A DNA stretch of 64,000 nucleotides from Rotaria socialis (taxonomy: Eukaryota; Rotifera; Eurotatoria; Philodinida; Philodinidae), in the NCBI GenBank assembly GCA_905331475.1, contig CAJNYU010001438.1:62001-126000 (forward strand), read 5' to 3'. The translations under genes and the position numbers were made by a program. Shown here piece after piece: positions 34,538 to 47,900 of the stretch (within the stretch, counting starts at the first letter, position 1; the number at the start of each line of letters is the position of its first letter). The notes beneath the pieces were generated by a model. That model saw only the letters and a list, made by a program, of their open reading frames with translations, had not been told where the DNA came from and made no database searches.

Positions 34538-36969
34538 GAAAAAAGTTTTTCTCTTTCACCATGCGATCGTTCTATCATGAGGCAAATTCATTTTTTTTAC
34601 GTCAAAATCATTTTTCTTTTTAAGAAGCATATTGTTTTCAATTTTAATCGATGTGCTGCGCAAAAACGTTATTTTTCATTATTTGTCAATATCTTTAAGA
34701 AATAATGTTTGAAACGTTGGATTTCACACATAAAAAGAATTGAGTATTACTCTAGTTGAGCTTGAATCGCTGTTGATGTATCAATCGATGAAACATACGA
34801 TGAAATGTAGAAATAAAACTTTTATTGCATCGTGTACTACATTAAGAAAGAGATCCAATCGCATAGTTAAATTCACGTCGGTAGGAATTGTTCGCATGCT
34901 AATAAAGATTTTAGAATAGTGTTACTTCAGGAAAAGAGATCTTTATATATGGTAATGTTTACATAAAATTATTGTCAGCGATTTCTTATTTAGATTAAAA
35001 GAAAAGTTATTCAAAATTATAACTTTTATTATTACTAATGAAATTTTTCATAAGGTTTCTCCCATTGAAATAGAATGCAAAAGAAAAACTGAATTTAATT
35101 GTATGAAAAGAAAGTTTCTAGTAGAAATAAATGTAATGTTCCAGAGTAAAATTGTGTCATGAGTCTATTATTTCAATTATTTAAGAAATCATCGTTGTCA
35201 TAACGGACACACAACAATATAACTCTATACAGAATCTGAAAGTTAACTAAAAAGTCGATGATATATTATATTTTATCATTTAGTAAGACACATATCGTCT
35301 AATGTATACTAAATTAAAATAATTGTTCCTCAAGTCTACACATTGTAGATGTTTACTGTAGCGGAGACTATTACGGATTTTTTAAGTGGGAATCTTTTTC
35401 AAAATATGCTTTTAACATAGTATTGAAAATGCTAACGCTTATGGTTTCGCACAGATTTCAAGTGTTTACCCATGTAATAACTTTAAGATTATAGAGATCA
35501 CATAAATTAATCGTAAAAAATAAAATTCAACACAGTCACAGTAGTGAAATCAGAAGTAATCATTATGGGTTTTGCCTTCTCGCAGTAAAACCAATGTCTT
35601 AAGTGAGATGTGGTAGCAGCCGATGTTTTTTAGTTAGATGCACATCTATACTATTTATAGTAAATCATACAGAATTATATGTAATTATTCGTACGAAATA
35701 AAATATGTTCTATTTATAAAAAAAAAAAAGAGCTAAAGAACACAATAATTAATCAATGCATGAAGACTTGCATAGATTCCAATGCCATTGAATCAATATT
35801 AAGTAAATAGAATAAATTGAAAATAGTACGAGCTGATGAATGTTTGTATGAGCTTTTTTTATTTGCAAATTCAGTCAATACTTCTAACTATGAAAGGAGA
35901 AAGTCTGCTTTTATTATGTAGGCGCCGTTAAATAGTTGGAGTTTTTAGGTGTTGATCAATGAGAGCTGATAATTCAACTAGAAATAAGTGTTAATTATCT
36001 CTATCTTATATGCTTTTCCCACCATTCTTTTGTCTGTTTTTTTCTGTGCCATGTTTCATATATATTGACCGGTAACATTAATCATAAGAAATCAAATAAG
36101 TGTCATGCATTGAAAATTTTTCCTATAAATAGCATAGAATACCGTTAATAATTGATGACAAAATGAAACAGAGAAACAAAGTAATTTATTCAATAACAAA
36201 ATCCTTGCAATAGAATAGAAGTTTTGCCAATGTTAAAATCGATATAGACAATCAGCAAACATCGAAATAAACAGTTGCTATTCGAAAATAACTAAATATT
36301 TTCAAGTGTCAATCTTAACGTAAATGTCATACTTTATGATTAAGTGAATAGTAAATCACATATTTTAATTGCAGAAAAACTATACATGATGTTCTTGATT
36401 TCTCGAACTCTTGTTCCACAACACTTCATTGCAGTTCACTTAACTTTGCTGATGAAGTCTATTTGTTATGTATAGTAGTAAAAAAGTACTTTTCGGCAAT
36501 AATATTAATCGATCAGAGAATCGACATGTTGATAGAGAAAATTTGATATGTAGATCTACTACTATTTTAAGCTGCTTTTCTCGATGTTATCAAAGTATTT
36601 ATTTTGCTCAATTTCGAACTCATGAGATTTTCCTCATATTCATTCGTAGTGTTTTGAATATCGAACCGTTCAATTTCTATCTCCTAAGAAGAATTGTGAT
36701 AATACTAAAAAAAAGCATTACAAGTAATGTAGATGATACTCATCATGTGGCGCACTCTTTCTGTGGCGTTAATATATCAAAACTTTGTTGTTTATTTCCT
36801 GTTCTTTCTCGTGTTACAGAAAACAAAATTTAATACGAGCATCTTACTATCAAAAAGACGCAAACTTCTATTTACTATCGATCTTTTAAAGTAAATATTT
36901 CGATAAATAAACGAGTACGAAACAAATTTATTCTGTTTAATTTATAGTTTCTTAGAATTTGAATGAACA
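34538..36969. other. Long AT-rich intergenic region
   Basis: About 2.4 kb with no recognisable gene or repeat. The 36468-36833 open frame has no family resemblance. The part just before 36970 is the presumed promoter of the Flower gene. Confidence 0.5.
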
Positions 36970-37833
36970 ATGAGTTTTAATTTGAATGCAAATCAAGCTG
37001 CACAAGGTGCAAATTATGCTGGACGAGCAATGAATGCATTTCAAACAGCTGTTAATATCGATGACCAACAGCCACAAGCTGAAGGAACAACATTTTGGTT
37101 CCGTTGGCTTGTTCGAATCGTTGCTGTTGTCACTGGAATTCGTAAGTTGAAGAATACAAACATTTATTTTTGTGTTTTTCATTAATTACCCACTTTTATT
37201 TCCTATTAGTTGCAATGATATGTGGCCTTTTTGGTGCATTAAGTATATCACCGTTTTGCATAATCGCTGGTGTCATGATGATGTTCGCATATTTTTTTTT
37301 CTCTGAATATGATAGATTTTTATTTTATCATCATATCAATTAGGATCCTTGGCTTTGGAGTAATTATGTTTGAAGTACCGATTTGTTGTCAATTTGTACG
37401 ATTTACACAACCAGCGGCACAATTTTCTCAACAACGGCCAGCATGGCAAAAGGCAGCACTCTACTCAGTGTTTGTGAAGCACATGAAGATTATACTTATC
37501 ATACTGAGATTTTTACTATTTTAGGCCACCTCTCATTCCTCTTATGCTATGTCAATCATTAAGTATCGTACTTGGTTTCGTTTGCATACTTGTTAATGGA
37601 GCGATACAATTTATGTTAGCTGTTGGCAAAAAGTAATTTTGAAATCGAGAAAAAGACGAAATGATCGATAATTTTCGTAATTGTCTTTCCTTTTCAGAGC
37701 ACCATTAGAAGAAATGCTTCAACGTGCCGGTGTCGGTGGTATGAATCGTGGACAACCAGTACCTGATGGGCCTCCATTGAATGCTACAGGAAACTCGGGT
37801 GAAAAAGGTTTTAATTTTACTCCACTGCCGTAA
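36970..37833 (+). CDS. CACFD1: Flower/CACFD1 calcium channel-like protein
   Basis: Five exons in consistent phase (36970-37141, 37210-37282, 37344-37469, 37525-37632, 37698-37833) encode about 204 residues. The pattern TTFWFRWLVRIVAVVTGI, then GLFGALSISPFCIIAGV, then MFEVPICCQFVRF, then RPAWQKAALY, and PPLIPLMLCQSLSIVLG, follows the Flower family (WWYRWL, LCEAPFCCQFIEF, SWQKAVFY). Four membrane segments are expected. The glutamate in EVPICCQF is the family's pore-linked acidic residue. Flower acts on synaptic vesicle membranes in endocytosis and as a fitness mark in cell competition in flies. Two donors are the less common GTTCGC and GTTTGT, but the phase fits. Confidence 0.88.
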
Positions 37834-40120
37834 ATCGAACAAATTCAAATGATTTTTCTTTAATGAGAACGTATCCATAAAAGAATATTCCATTTTACCA
37901 TGATCGTTCATTTATCTATCTTACTATCTGTTTAAATTTATTTGTAAAATCAGATTTAGCCAATATTCTACATATATACATTTGTTATTGTCATCCTTCT
38001 TCACCTGTATAACTGGTTATCTTTTGCTTTGATTTAGTTGATCTCATAATTGTTGTTTTGTACGATTGTGATTTTTTGTGTTGTTTTTCTCTTGCTGATT
38101 CTCGAATCAAATTTCATATAAAAGCAAACTTCTAAGAGCGAGATTAAGCAAAAACTGATGACTCTTGAACAATTTTGCCTCGATCGAAATGTAAAATTAT
38201 TTTAAATTTTCCGAAAAAAGAACGAATACATTTGTGATTTTAAACGCTTGTTGACATGTCAAGAAGTGTTTTCAAAATCGAACCAAATAAATATTAACTA
38301 TTAATCTTATAATTACATTTGACTGATAAATACAGGAAATGATGAATAAATTTTAGCTAAGACAAATCGACTGGTAATTTGTTGAGTAATGAAATTAACG
38401 TCACCAATGGATATCGTTACGAATTTTCGATTTGATCCTCCTACGGCTGGTGGTAAGTGTACTATGTATATAGTCTCAAAAGGAAATTTCTCGACACGAG
38501 AAGAAATTCTGAGTAAAACATTACAATATTGTTATCAAAACGACAATTGCATTACTGTCTCAATATTCTTAATCCTCTTCGTGGCTTTCAACAGCTTACG
38601 GAGAAAAAAAACAAGTGACATGATGTTTTTACGCATCGGACTGTATTCTACAAAAATGAGCACTTTAATATTTAATGAAGAACGTTTATTCCAGTTGCAC
38701 AGGTTATAAGAAAAAAATATATGAGACACTTTTCTTCGATGGCTTTGTTTCTGTATGGGTTACAGATGCATTTACATTGGGTTTATTTCTAAAAGCTTTT
38801 ATACATCTATAATAGCATTGTCGGAAACTTTCCAGCAGGAAATCTCAGTAGTAATAAGAATGACAATAATTATCAGATTCGTTCAGACTATACGAGCTAC
38901 TATTCTTTTTCAATCATTGAGCACATACAAACTACTATGTGAGAAGTATAATAAAATACACATATTGGTAAAGTCATTGTAGTGATTAAATTAGTTAATT
39001 ATTTGAAAGGAAAAGCGATGGTATTCAAGCGAACCATTTTTCATTAGGCTAATATCCTTCTAGATCATATGAAAAGTGTATTGAGTGGCAGATCATTACA
39101 ATTCATATGTTCGTTATAGATAAGCACAAAATAGTTTCACATTTATGTATGCTTTTAATGCTTTATTGAAATCATATCAATGTTTTCAACGACAGAATCA
39201 TGAAAAGAACTGAATAATTGAATAAAATCATCCTAATACATTATTACAACGTCTTTGATTCATTGATCAAATCGATGTTCTTTTTGGTATCCAATAGTTT
39301 ATATTCAGTTAAATAAATTGCTAACTATTTGGTTCAATTATGATAATGAATAATGCATAGTTTAAAATCCATGGAATTTTCATTTGATGCAACCAACTAA
39401 GTTATATTGATTTCACAAACTTCGATCCGCTTCGCTATCAGGTTCATACAAATTTATCATGACAGATAATAAATAAAATAACAGCAAGAAAAAAATAATA
39501 ACCAACACTATTATCTGTCACAATTCTTCGCTATGTGTCATAGAGTGCAATACTGTCTATGCAGAGAAGGATAAAAAATTTGAAATTCTTTCGTGTAAAT
39601 ATTCAACAATCCTTTATAGTTTTGGAATTTTCATTGAATGGAAAAAACCGGCGAATACTCACAAGAACTACTGATGATATAGTTATGTTAATTCTTTTAA
39701 ATAGAATTAGATAATGTTCATCACCAAACTCATGCGGCGTGGATTACAACTGAAACTGATGTCATTCCCAAGCGAGCAGAATAACGAATCCTGCTCCTTA
39801 CAATAATATATAATAGCTAATTAAGTTCTCGATAGATTTGAGATTGTTGAAAGACTTCTGATCAGTCTCGTGAATTAGAAGAAAATTCTATTTTACTCTG
39901 TTAATCATAGCGCATGAATATAATTTCTTCCTGGATTAAGTAGCTAACACTTCTACTTTATTATAAATTGTATCTGCTTTCGAAAAACGATTAATTTGAT
40001 GTTCGTTTATTATATTTATTCTTTTTTTATCTCTCCAATATCAAGTTGTTAATGAATGATGTCAAAGAAGAGAAATAACATCGAAAACAAATAATAATAA
40101 TTGCCAAACGAAAATAATGT
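37834..40120. other. Intergenic between Flower and RPL34
   Basis: About 2.3 kb. The open frame 38389-38709 starts plausibly and has a GTAAGT donor-like site near 38452, but I recognise nothing in it. No repeats or RNA genes stand out. Confidence 0.45.
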
Positions 40121-40676
40121 TTATTTCGATTTTTGGCTTGTCGGTGGTGCTGCTGTTTCTGCTGGACCCACTGCTTTTTTCGATTTCATAACCATAGCAA
40201 CGATACGTTGTTCTTCAATAAGAAAGGCTCGAACAATGCTAAAAAAACATCCATTAAAAAGTTTGCAAGTTAACTTTTTATTTGCATACCGAAGTCGAAC
40301 ACATTTTGCGCATCGTGAACCTCCATATGTACGAGAGACAGTTTTCAAGCGTTTGGTCATTGTCATACGTTCTTTTGGACGCGAGGCTTTGATCTATGTA
40401 AATTGAATAATAATAATAATCATAATTATATTATTCTAGAAGATATTTACTCCTGGCAATTCAATTTTACAATCACCACATTTGGGGACTGTTCCTCGTT
40501 TTTTAACATATTGATATGTCAATTTACCACCGGGTGTTTTGATACTATTAAATAAATAGAAAGAACAGCGTTTTGTTTTTAATTGTAAACGAAATTTTTC
40601 GATCAACATACACTTTAACCCGATTCGATCTTGTATTGTATGATAAACGACGGCGATAAGTTAATCGTTGAGCCAT
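40121..40676 (-). CDS. RPL34: Ribosomal protein eL34
   Basis: Three main coding blocks on the minus strand read [19 protein letters not shown], then [20 protein letters not shown], then [22 protein letters not shown] and [16 protein letters not shown], which match eukaryotic eL34 closely along the length, including the zinc-binding cysteines. It is a component of the large ribosomal subunit. The interval between VRLR and AFLIEEQ contains a further short intron on reading. The stop TAA (40121-40123) overlaps an AATAAA, so the poly(A) signal may begin in the last codons. The ATG at 40674-40676 lies 304 bp from the divergent TPGS1 start. Confidence 0.95.
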
Positions 40677-40980
40677 TTTTTCTTTGATGTTCTTATAAAT
40701 AAACTTCTCTTAAACTGATCTGAAAAACAGAGAAACTTTAGTTTGCTAACACATGAAACAATTTACAAAAAAAAATTAATGAAAACAATAAATAAACAGA
40801 AAATTTCTGTGCGTATTCTGATTGGTCGAAAAACAGTACCAAACGATAATGATCGAACCTCGCCCAAAATGCATTTGTATTTTATAAATTCTGTATAGAG
40901 GACGTTACTTAGTAATCGATATTCATTAATGGTGTTTTCAAACTGGATAATTTTTTGTTTCTAGAGATAGTTCTTTCAAA
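40677..40980. promoter_or_regulatory. Shared promoter interval, RPL34 / TPGS1
   Basis: Two divergent start codons are 304 bp apart, so both promoters must lie here or overlap the 5' UTRs. No TATA box or named site stands out. A gene for a highly expressed ribosomal protein and one for a cilia protein share the interval. Confidence 0.6.
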
Positions 40981-43900
40981 ATGAATGCACGTTTTCAAGC
41001 AAAAAATCCACCAGGTGGCCGATTGACGCCATCAAACCTAAGTTCAACATCAACAGCATCGACTTCAAATTTACCATCATCTCCATCAATATCGTTTAGT
41101 AATATTGAATCTGATCCAGTATATCTTGGTAAAATTTAAAATGAATTATTTTCTTGATTTTTATGGTTGTGTTTTTTAAATGATTATTTTAGAGCGTTTA
41201 AAAGCACGTGAAATTATATCTGAAGCATTTCTTCAAGTAGTGCGAACAAAGCCTGATGATCCATTTGATTTTCTGTATGGCTAGTAAGTTGAATATAGCA
41301 AAAACCATTCCTCAATACATTTCTTAAAATTAACTTTGATAACATAGCTTTGAAAGTCAATGTCAAACAAAACCCTATGAAAAAGCATTAACACGTTTAC
41401 GTCTTGCTGATCCTAAACATCCATCATTTGAATCTCTACTTGTTGAACTTTATTCTAATTTCAATGCATGTATGTTGCAAAAGCAAAGATACATTTAATA
41501 ATTATTTTGTTAGATATTTTTCTTTCAGTAAGTGATGATATCTTATTACTCAAAGGTGATGTATATAATAAATTGTTAGAAAGTCTTTGTAACAAGTAAA
41601 TATATAATTTATGCTAAAAAAAGACATCATTTTCTCTCTCTCTCTGCCTATCTAGTCAAATTTGGTCAGGATCGAAAGATCATCGAGCAACATTACTTTC
41701 ATTGGTTTGTCTGCGGCCAAATGATTCTGTTCATTTCAATGTATTTAAATATGGTATTCAAGCGATTCTTCTTGCAAAAGGTTAGTACGAGCAAAGGAAA
41801 ATTCAATATTGCGTGAAGAAAGAACAGCTTCTATGCTAAAAGAACAATAGTTTTATAAGGGATAATTTTAAGGTTGCTTTTATTAGTTTAAGATTGAAAA
41901 TTATGAAGACGGTGTTGTTGCATTGACATGTTGTGCTTTATGACTTGGTGCTGGTCGCGTTGATTTTTTGCCTTTTCCTGTTGGTAGATTAGGTAGAATT
42001 GGTATGTGTTCGATTTCTTCTTCTAAACGTTCAAGTTCAACAGCTGACTTTAAACTTTTATATAATTTCCATTCATCATGATCAGTATGTTCAACGAATT
42101 CTAAATTGAAATCAGCATCACTTCTACGTGTACTTTTATGCATTAAATATTGAAGACCATGTTCAGTTAATTTCGATGTTAATGCGTTCATTAATATATC
42201 GAGTATATCTGCAAGTTGAGCTTCTTTAGCTAAATCGACAGCTGTCATACCTTCCCAATTATTCAGTAATGGATTGGCCCCATTATCAATAAGACTACGA
42301 ACAATTCCAGCATGATTAAACATTGTAGCAGCATGCAGACACTAGAATAAGGCGCATGAAAAAAAAATTTATTTCTTATTTTTTAAACTAACCGTTTCTC
42401 CATTTCTAAGTAGACCAACATTAGGCTTATATTTAAGTAGTTTATTAACTAATGAATCGAAACCTTTTTGAGATGCTTTAAATAATGGTGTTGCGCCATC
42501 TTCACGAGCTAGATCAGCTATATCTTTAAAAGTATCGACCTTGTCAAGAATATAATCAAATATCATTTCATGTCCATGTTGAACAGTAAGAAACAATGGT
42601 GAAACACTATCTAAACGTCTAATTAATGTATCACATCGTCCAGTTGATATAAGCATTTGTACGACAGATAAATGTCCATTTTGACATGCCAACATAATTG
42701 CTGTTGAACCATCATTCATTCTTGCATTCACATTTGCTTGTGCATCAATTAGCAATTGGACAATGTCTGTAAAGCCACGTTCACATGAAACATGTAATGA
42801 TGTTGAACCATCGAATGTTGGTAAATCAACAATAGCTTTATATTGTTTTAATAGCAGCTCAACAATACGTGTGTGATTAAATGATGCGGCGAAGTAGAGC
42901 GGCGATGCACCTGTAATACGTCGAGCATTCGAATCAGCGCCATTTTTTAAAAGATATTCAGCACATAGATAATGTCCACGTGCGCATGATAGTAATAAAG
43001 CTGTTGAATTTTCTCTATCACGACAGTCAACTGGTATATGTAATTTTGTTATAAGTTCTTGTAGTACACTTAGATTACCACTTAAAGCAGCAACATGAAA
43101 TTTTTGATTTAATGTACGATCAGTTTGATCGGCTAATAATGAATTCTTAGGTGAAGAATGTGAATTTAATTGATTGGTTTTTGATGAAGTACCTAAATAA
43201 ATTAGATTTATTATTAAATTTTTTGTTTCTTTTAAATTTAATTATCCTTACCATTAATTATGATGCCGTCGAATTCGCTGTCTTCTTCTTCTTCGTGATG
43301 ATCAGCTTCAGGTATTGCACTAAGAAATTTTGAATCGTCATTCATTGCTGCTGTTGTCAATTGCATTAAAAATTTAATTATCTATGGTATTTTATCAATA
43401 AATGGCTAAGAACATAGCAAATATGTCGTTCGGCAGCAACAATGATAACAATACTTGTAGGAAAAGACAATTACAAAAACATAACGATTACTCGCTTTTC
43501 CCCCTCTTCTTCGCTTCGATAGAATTGGTTTCTGTATAAAATTCTTTTTCCGCTAATATGCAAAGCTTTCTCAACGGACATACAGAGAAGAAAATGCATA
43601 AAAAAGAAGTAAATGGAACAAGGAGAAGCAATACTTTGATGAGACTATTGACGGATATATGGGAATAAATATGGATATGGTCTTTCTCTGTTGTTTTTTT
43701 CTCTCTCCTAATATATCATTGCCGTTCGTAGTTTATATATGTGTTGTTCATATTGGCAGCTCTTGTCCTTTTGATACTATCTTTGTTAACATGAAAAGAT
43801 AGAAACAAGGAAGTCATCGAGAAGACTTGTCTTGCCTTGCAAATAATATGACATGATAGAACATCTTTTATCTTTAGGCTTTTATAATAGAAAGGTCAAA

Positions 43901-44917
43901 TGAGAATTTATATATTTCATAATTTAGAATTCGAAAAATGGACTCAATCATTATACAATTCTATCGCTAATCACTCTGGTTCAAATTCAGACGTTGATCG
44001 ATCGTTATGTGAAGTTCTTTTACAAATACTTACAGATTCTCTTGGAATAATTAACAAAACACCACATGATGCTTTCAGGTGATTTGCTTATCAAAACAAA
44101 AATATAACGAATTTGATATAGTTGTACTATATTGTTCATAAAATAAACAAACCACTAAATTGGAACCTGTCTTGGAGAGTAAATATTCGGAAGTTAATCA
44201 ATATCTAAAACGATCCTTGTTTGATATCAGTAGATTTCATTCTGATATCAAACCTAATTCTCATCTTAATCATTGATATTATCAATCTATTGAATAGTAG
44301 ATAAGCCTTAGCGCGAGCTATGAACATACTGAAAAATTGTGCAGAGCAGTCGGTAATTACTGCTGAAATAATGCGTTTTGATCGTATTTTTCAACATAAT
44401 TCTGTGACCTCTGTCTTCATGAGAAATAGACTTTCAGATTTAAAATTTGAATAGAGAAGTATATCAATGAGAACAGTTTTTATGTGACTAATTTCATTTA
44501 AGGTTTTATATCAAAATTCAAGACTGAAGCGTCCTATTGAGGAGTACGTTGTTTCGCTCTCAGAATCCAATGTCTTATCCTTGTATTCGTAGCTTACAAC
44601 GGTGTAGGTAAACTACAAGATGTTCTCTCTTCCATGCTGATCGTATCCACTGTCGATTAAAAAAACTAACGCAGTGATTGCTCTAGTTGTCGTCAAAGAA
44701 AATCTTTTTTATCAATCGAACTGGATTTTTGTTTCTTCTTCATTCTAGTCTTCATGAGGCAGCAGTCAAATTAAGTGCAAATCAAGTTAAACAATCACTC
44801 GAACAACTTTGGTCTCAATCACGTTCAACATCCACGTCGAAAAAACGCATAACTTACGAAGAATTTCAAAATCTTGCATTTTCTGTTTATTTAAAAACTG
44901 TTAAACAGATTCCCTGA
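40981..44917 (+). CDS. TPGS1: Tubulin polyglutamylase complex subunit 1
   Basis: Seven exons fit phase exactly: 40981-41128, 41193-41283, 41348-41469, 41529-41595, 41656-41780, 43928-44078 and 44749-44917. After a Ser/Thr-rich leader, residues such as AREIISEAFLQVVRTKPDDP then FLYGYFES correspond to the dimerisation-like helix of TPGS1 ([21 protein letters not shown]), and the end, ITYEEFQNLAFSVYLKTVKQ, to MTREEFLERAAALFIAKVKP. TPGS1 is the scaffold subunit of the TTLL1 complex that adds glutamate chains to tubulin in axonemes and neurons. Intron 5 (2.1 kb) contains a whole antisense gene. Intron 6 (670 bp) is also long. The stop is followed after 60 bp by the CFAP74 start. Confidence 0.82.
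41901..43366 (-). CDS. ANKRD29-like ankyrin-repeat protein
   Basis: Three exons (43252-43366, 42393-43192, 41901-42341) give about 451 residues. An acidic N-terminus is followed by about eight ankyrin repeats (for example GSTSLHVSCERGFTDIVQLL, GSTAIMLACQNGHLSVVQML) and a charged C-terminal tail with a KSTRRS stretch. The segment DGATPLFKASQKGFDSLV then LLKYKPNVGLLRNGETCLHA tracks human ANKRD29 (DGTTALLKAANKGYNDVI, LLKFSPTLGILKNG). The function of ANKRD29 is not established. The gene lies entirely inside intron 5 of TPGS1 on the opposite strand. The C-terminal extension of about 110 residues is not in human ANKRD29 as I remember it. Confidence 0.8.
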
Positions 44918-44977
44918 AAAATTGTTTTCATGTTTTTGGAACTTTAGATTTTTGACACTTGTAAATGTATATTGTAG
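44918..44977 (+). promoter_or_regulatory. Intercistronic spacer with 3' splice site at the CFAP74 ATG
   Basis: Only 60 bp separate the TPGS1 stop from the CFAP74 ATG. The spacer is T-rich and ends TGTATATTGTAG directly against the ATG, which is a standard 3' splice site with no donor needed upstream in cis. This is the layout of a spliced-leader acceptor between two genes of an operon. Spliced-leader trans-splicing is known in bdelloids. Confidence 0.55.
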
Positions 44978-47900
44978 ATGTCTGCATTATTCATTAATAA
45001 TGATGAAAATGACGTTCCATTTGATGATGGTGAATATGAGTATGGTCATGATGATGATGATGCAGATGAGATGAATAATGCACAAGTTCCAATTTATGAC
45101 GACGATGAAGAAGAAGATGAAGACAGTGAAAATGAAGAACAAATTAATCAAAATAATAGTGCACAACAAAATAAGAGCCGTGGTTCGTATACGGATGAAA
45201 TGAATTTGATTGATTATGTTATTGAAGAAGAAAAAGAAATTGGTGGTGCTAAAGGTGAAGACAGCGAGTCAACAAGTCGCTCGACAACTTATTCAAGGTA
45301 TGAAAATAGATCTTTTTATTTAAGAAATTGAATTTTTTATTTAAATATCTATATCTATTATATTAGTTTACTAGGTAATGATCAAGATAGTGACGAAATG
45401 ATTCTGTCAAATGAAACAAAAACAAATCAAAAGTCAAAACTTAGTACAAAAGAAGAAGGTCAAATAATTCGAGCTCGAGCTTTTCTCAATCGACTTGACA
45501 CGAAAATTCAAGAAAAAGATGAACTAGTTAAACAAATTCGGTATATGATCTCTTGACTATTTAGTTAATATAGTTAGGTTTCTTTACTTTCATTTCTCTT
45601 TAGCGAGTCTATTTATTTAACAAAAGACAAAATAACCAAAATGGAACAAAATAAAATTCGATTAGAAAAAGATCTCGATCAAGCACAAGATCAACAAAAT
45701 CCGTAAGATCGAAACTATAATTTTGATCTGTTTTTAGAAAATAAACTTAGACGATTACGAAGTTTATTCCTCTGATGTCAAAAAGAAAAAAATACAATTT
45801 TTTTTTCTCGTGAAAATTAACTAATGTCGAGTATCGATTTCGTTTTAAATTTATCTTTTCCTATAGAATGCTTTTACTGATATTAATAATATGAAATGAC
45901 AGGAATATATCGATTAGTGTTTATTTGTTGTCCGTATATTTTTAGTACGACCACCAATAGGCTTACTGGTGAATTAAATCGTCTTGTACGCGAAATGGCT
46001 CTTGAACATGATGTTCTCATTGAATTTCAAAGCAAACTTGATGCTGCTGAGTACGAATAAGATGAAAAATTATCTGAACAATGCTATCGTTTCTTAATTC
46101 TTAGAATGGATCGTACAAAATCAATTATTGAACGAGCTCGTTATAATGGTGAAGAAGTTGTTCTCAAAGAAAAAGAATCACTATTGACTGAACAAAAACG
46201 TTCCTTAGCACAATTACGTCAACGTCAAGAAGATTGGAAAGTCACACAAATGAAACGAGTACATTTATCTGAATTACAGTATGCTTAAGCATTTTCAGGT
46301 TGTCTTTTCAAAACAGTTTTTCTCTTAAAACTAGTACTCAAAAACAAGCACTCGAACAACAAGCAGCTGCACAACGATCTGCTATGGATGAAGCACGTCG
46401 TAGTAAAAAAATTGCACATAAGTATTTACAACAAACATTTGAAAAGTAAACGATTTTCATGGTTTATTTTTTTCTATTCAATAAATTTTTGATATTTTCA
46501 TTTAGAATTCGAACTGAAAAACGTAATGAAGAAGAAGCAAGTCGAGCAGATACAGAAAAAAAAATTAAAAGTTTACTTAATTTACGTAATGCTATTGAAC
46601 GAAATAAAGTATTTATTTTGTTTTAATAGTTTGAATAAGACTATTAAAATCACTAATCTATCGTAGGATACACTATCGATTCAAACAGCCCAAAAACGAG
46701 CCCAAGAACGTGATGTACGTGATGCTAAAAAACGTGAGCAAAGATCCATCGAAGACGAAGGACAAAACGGTTTATTTTATATGTTACGTAAACAAAAAAA
46801 TGAAAAATTAGAAGAAATGCAAAAGCGTTTTGCTGAACAGCAAGATGCAAATCGTTTAGCTATTGTCGATAAAATACTCAAAGAAGAAAATGAAAAAGAA
46901 AGAAAACGTAGACTTTATCCTGAATTATATAAATCAACAATGAATAAACCATTGGCAATGCCAACTTCAACTTCAACAATAACAAGACCAAAAGATCTCG
47001 CTCCAATTAGTCAGTAGGTTTATTAATGTTAAACTTACTGTCTTTATTTTCCTTTGAATTTTATGTCACCAACGGATCTAACTGATGATATGACATCATC
47101 ACCACCACTACCCACACAAGTTATTCCAGTATCACAATACGATGCTGATCCTATTGACTATGCATCATCAATGACGTCGACTTATCAACAAGATGAAATT
47201 GATGATGGTAACGAATTTTTCAATACGTCACGAAATATTCAGTATACACAACGTAGTTCGGATAGAGACCAATGAATTAGAAGGATTTTCGGGTTGGTTT
47301 TCAATAATATTTTATCGATAAGATACAGAAGTGTTTTGATGCTTTGTTATGATGTGCCATTAGAAACGAAAATTGAAAAATAGGAATGGCTGATTCGATA
47401 CTATAATAAATGAGGAAACATCGGATTCGCATCCGATCGTTACGTGTACTGCAAAAACTGAGTCGGTTTATTTATGTTTTGAAGAATTCTGAGAAAAAAA
47501 AATTTTTGAAAAAATCCCTGTACCCCCTTAGGGATGGTCTGGTCAATAATGACAATTTTTTCGATAACTCGGCTATTTCTTGACAGATCCTTCTTATATT
47601 CGAACTCAATTGAGATATTGATGAGATCATTTTGTGTACAAAATTTCAAGGCAATTGGATGAGGCTTTCAAGAGTTACCGTGTTAACAGCCGGGCACACA
47701 CTGGCCGAATCTAGAGTGTACTCACTTTTTGAGTACACAAAAAATCCTAGACCTATGTTCATGAAAAATACTCTCAGCGTTAAAATCAAATAAAGGATTG
47801 CATACAATCGACATCCTATTCTTCATTCTCGAAATGAAACAACTTGGTTTGAACGCGAATAAATATAGGATTAAAATTTTAGACATGGACATTGATTTGG

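Noticed and set aside
36468..36833. 121-codon open frame on the plus strand
   Set aside because: No recognisable domain, signal or splice context, and composition like the AT-rich flank.
38389..38709. 106-codon open frame with a donor-like GTAAGT
   Set aside because: No family resemblance and no matching downstream exon found.
44987..45169. Antisense frame over CFAP74 exon 1
   Set aside because: Shadow of the acidic repeat-rich coding strand.
47014..47016. TAG taken as proof that CFAP74 is a pseudogene
   Set aside because: A phase-consistent splice model avoids it, and both flanking regions keep long, well-conserved coding exons.
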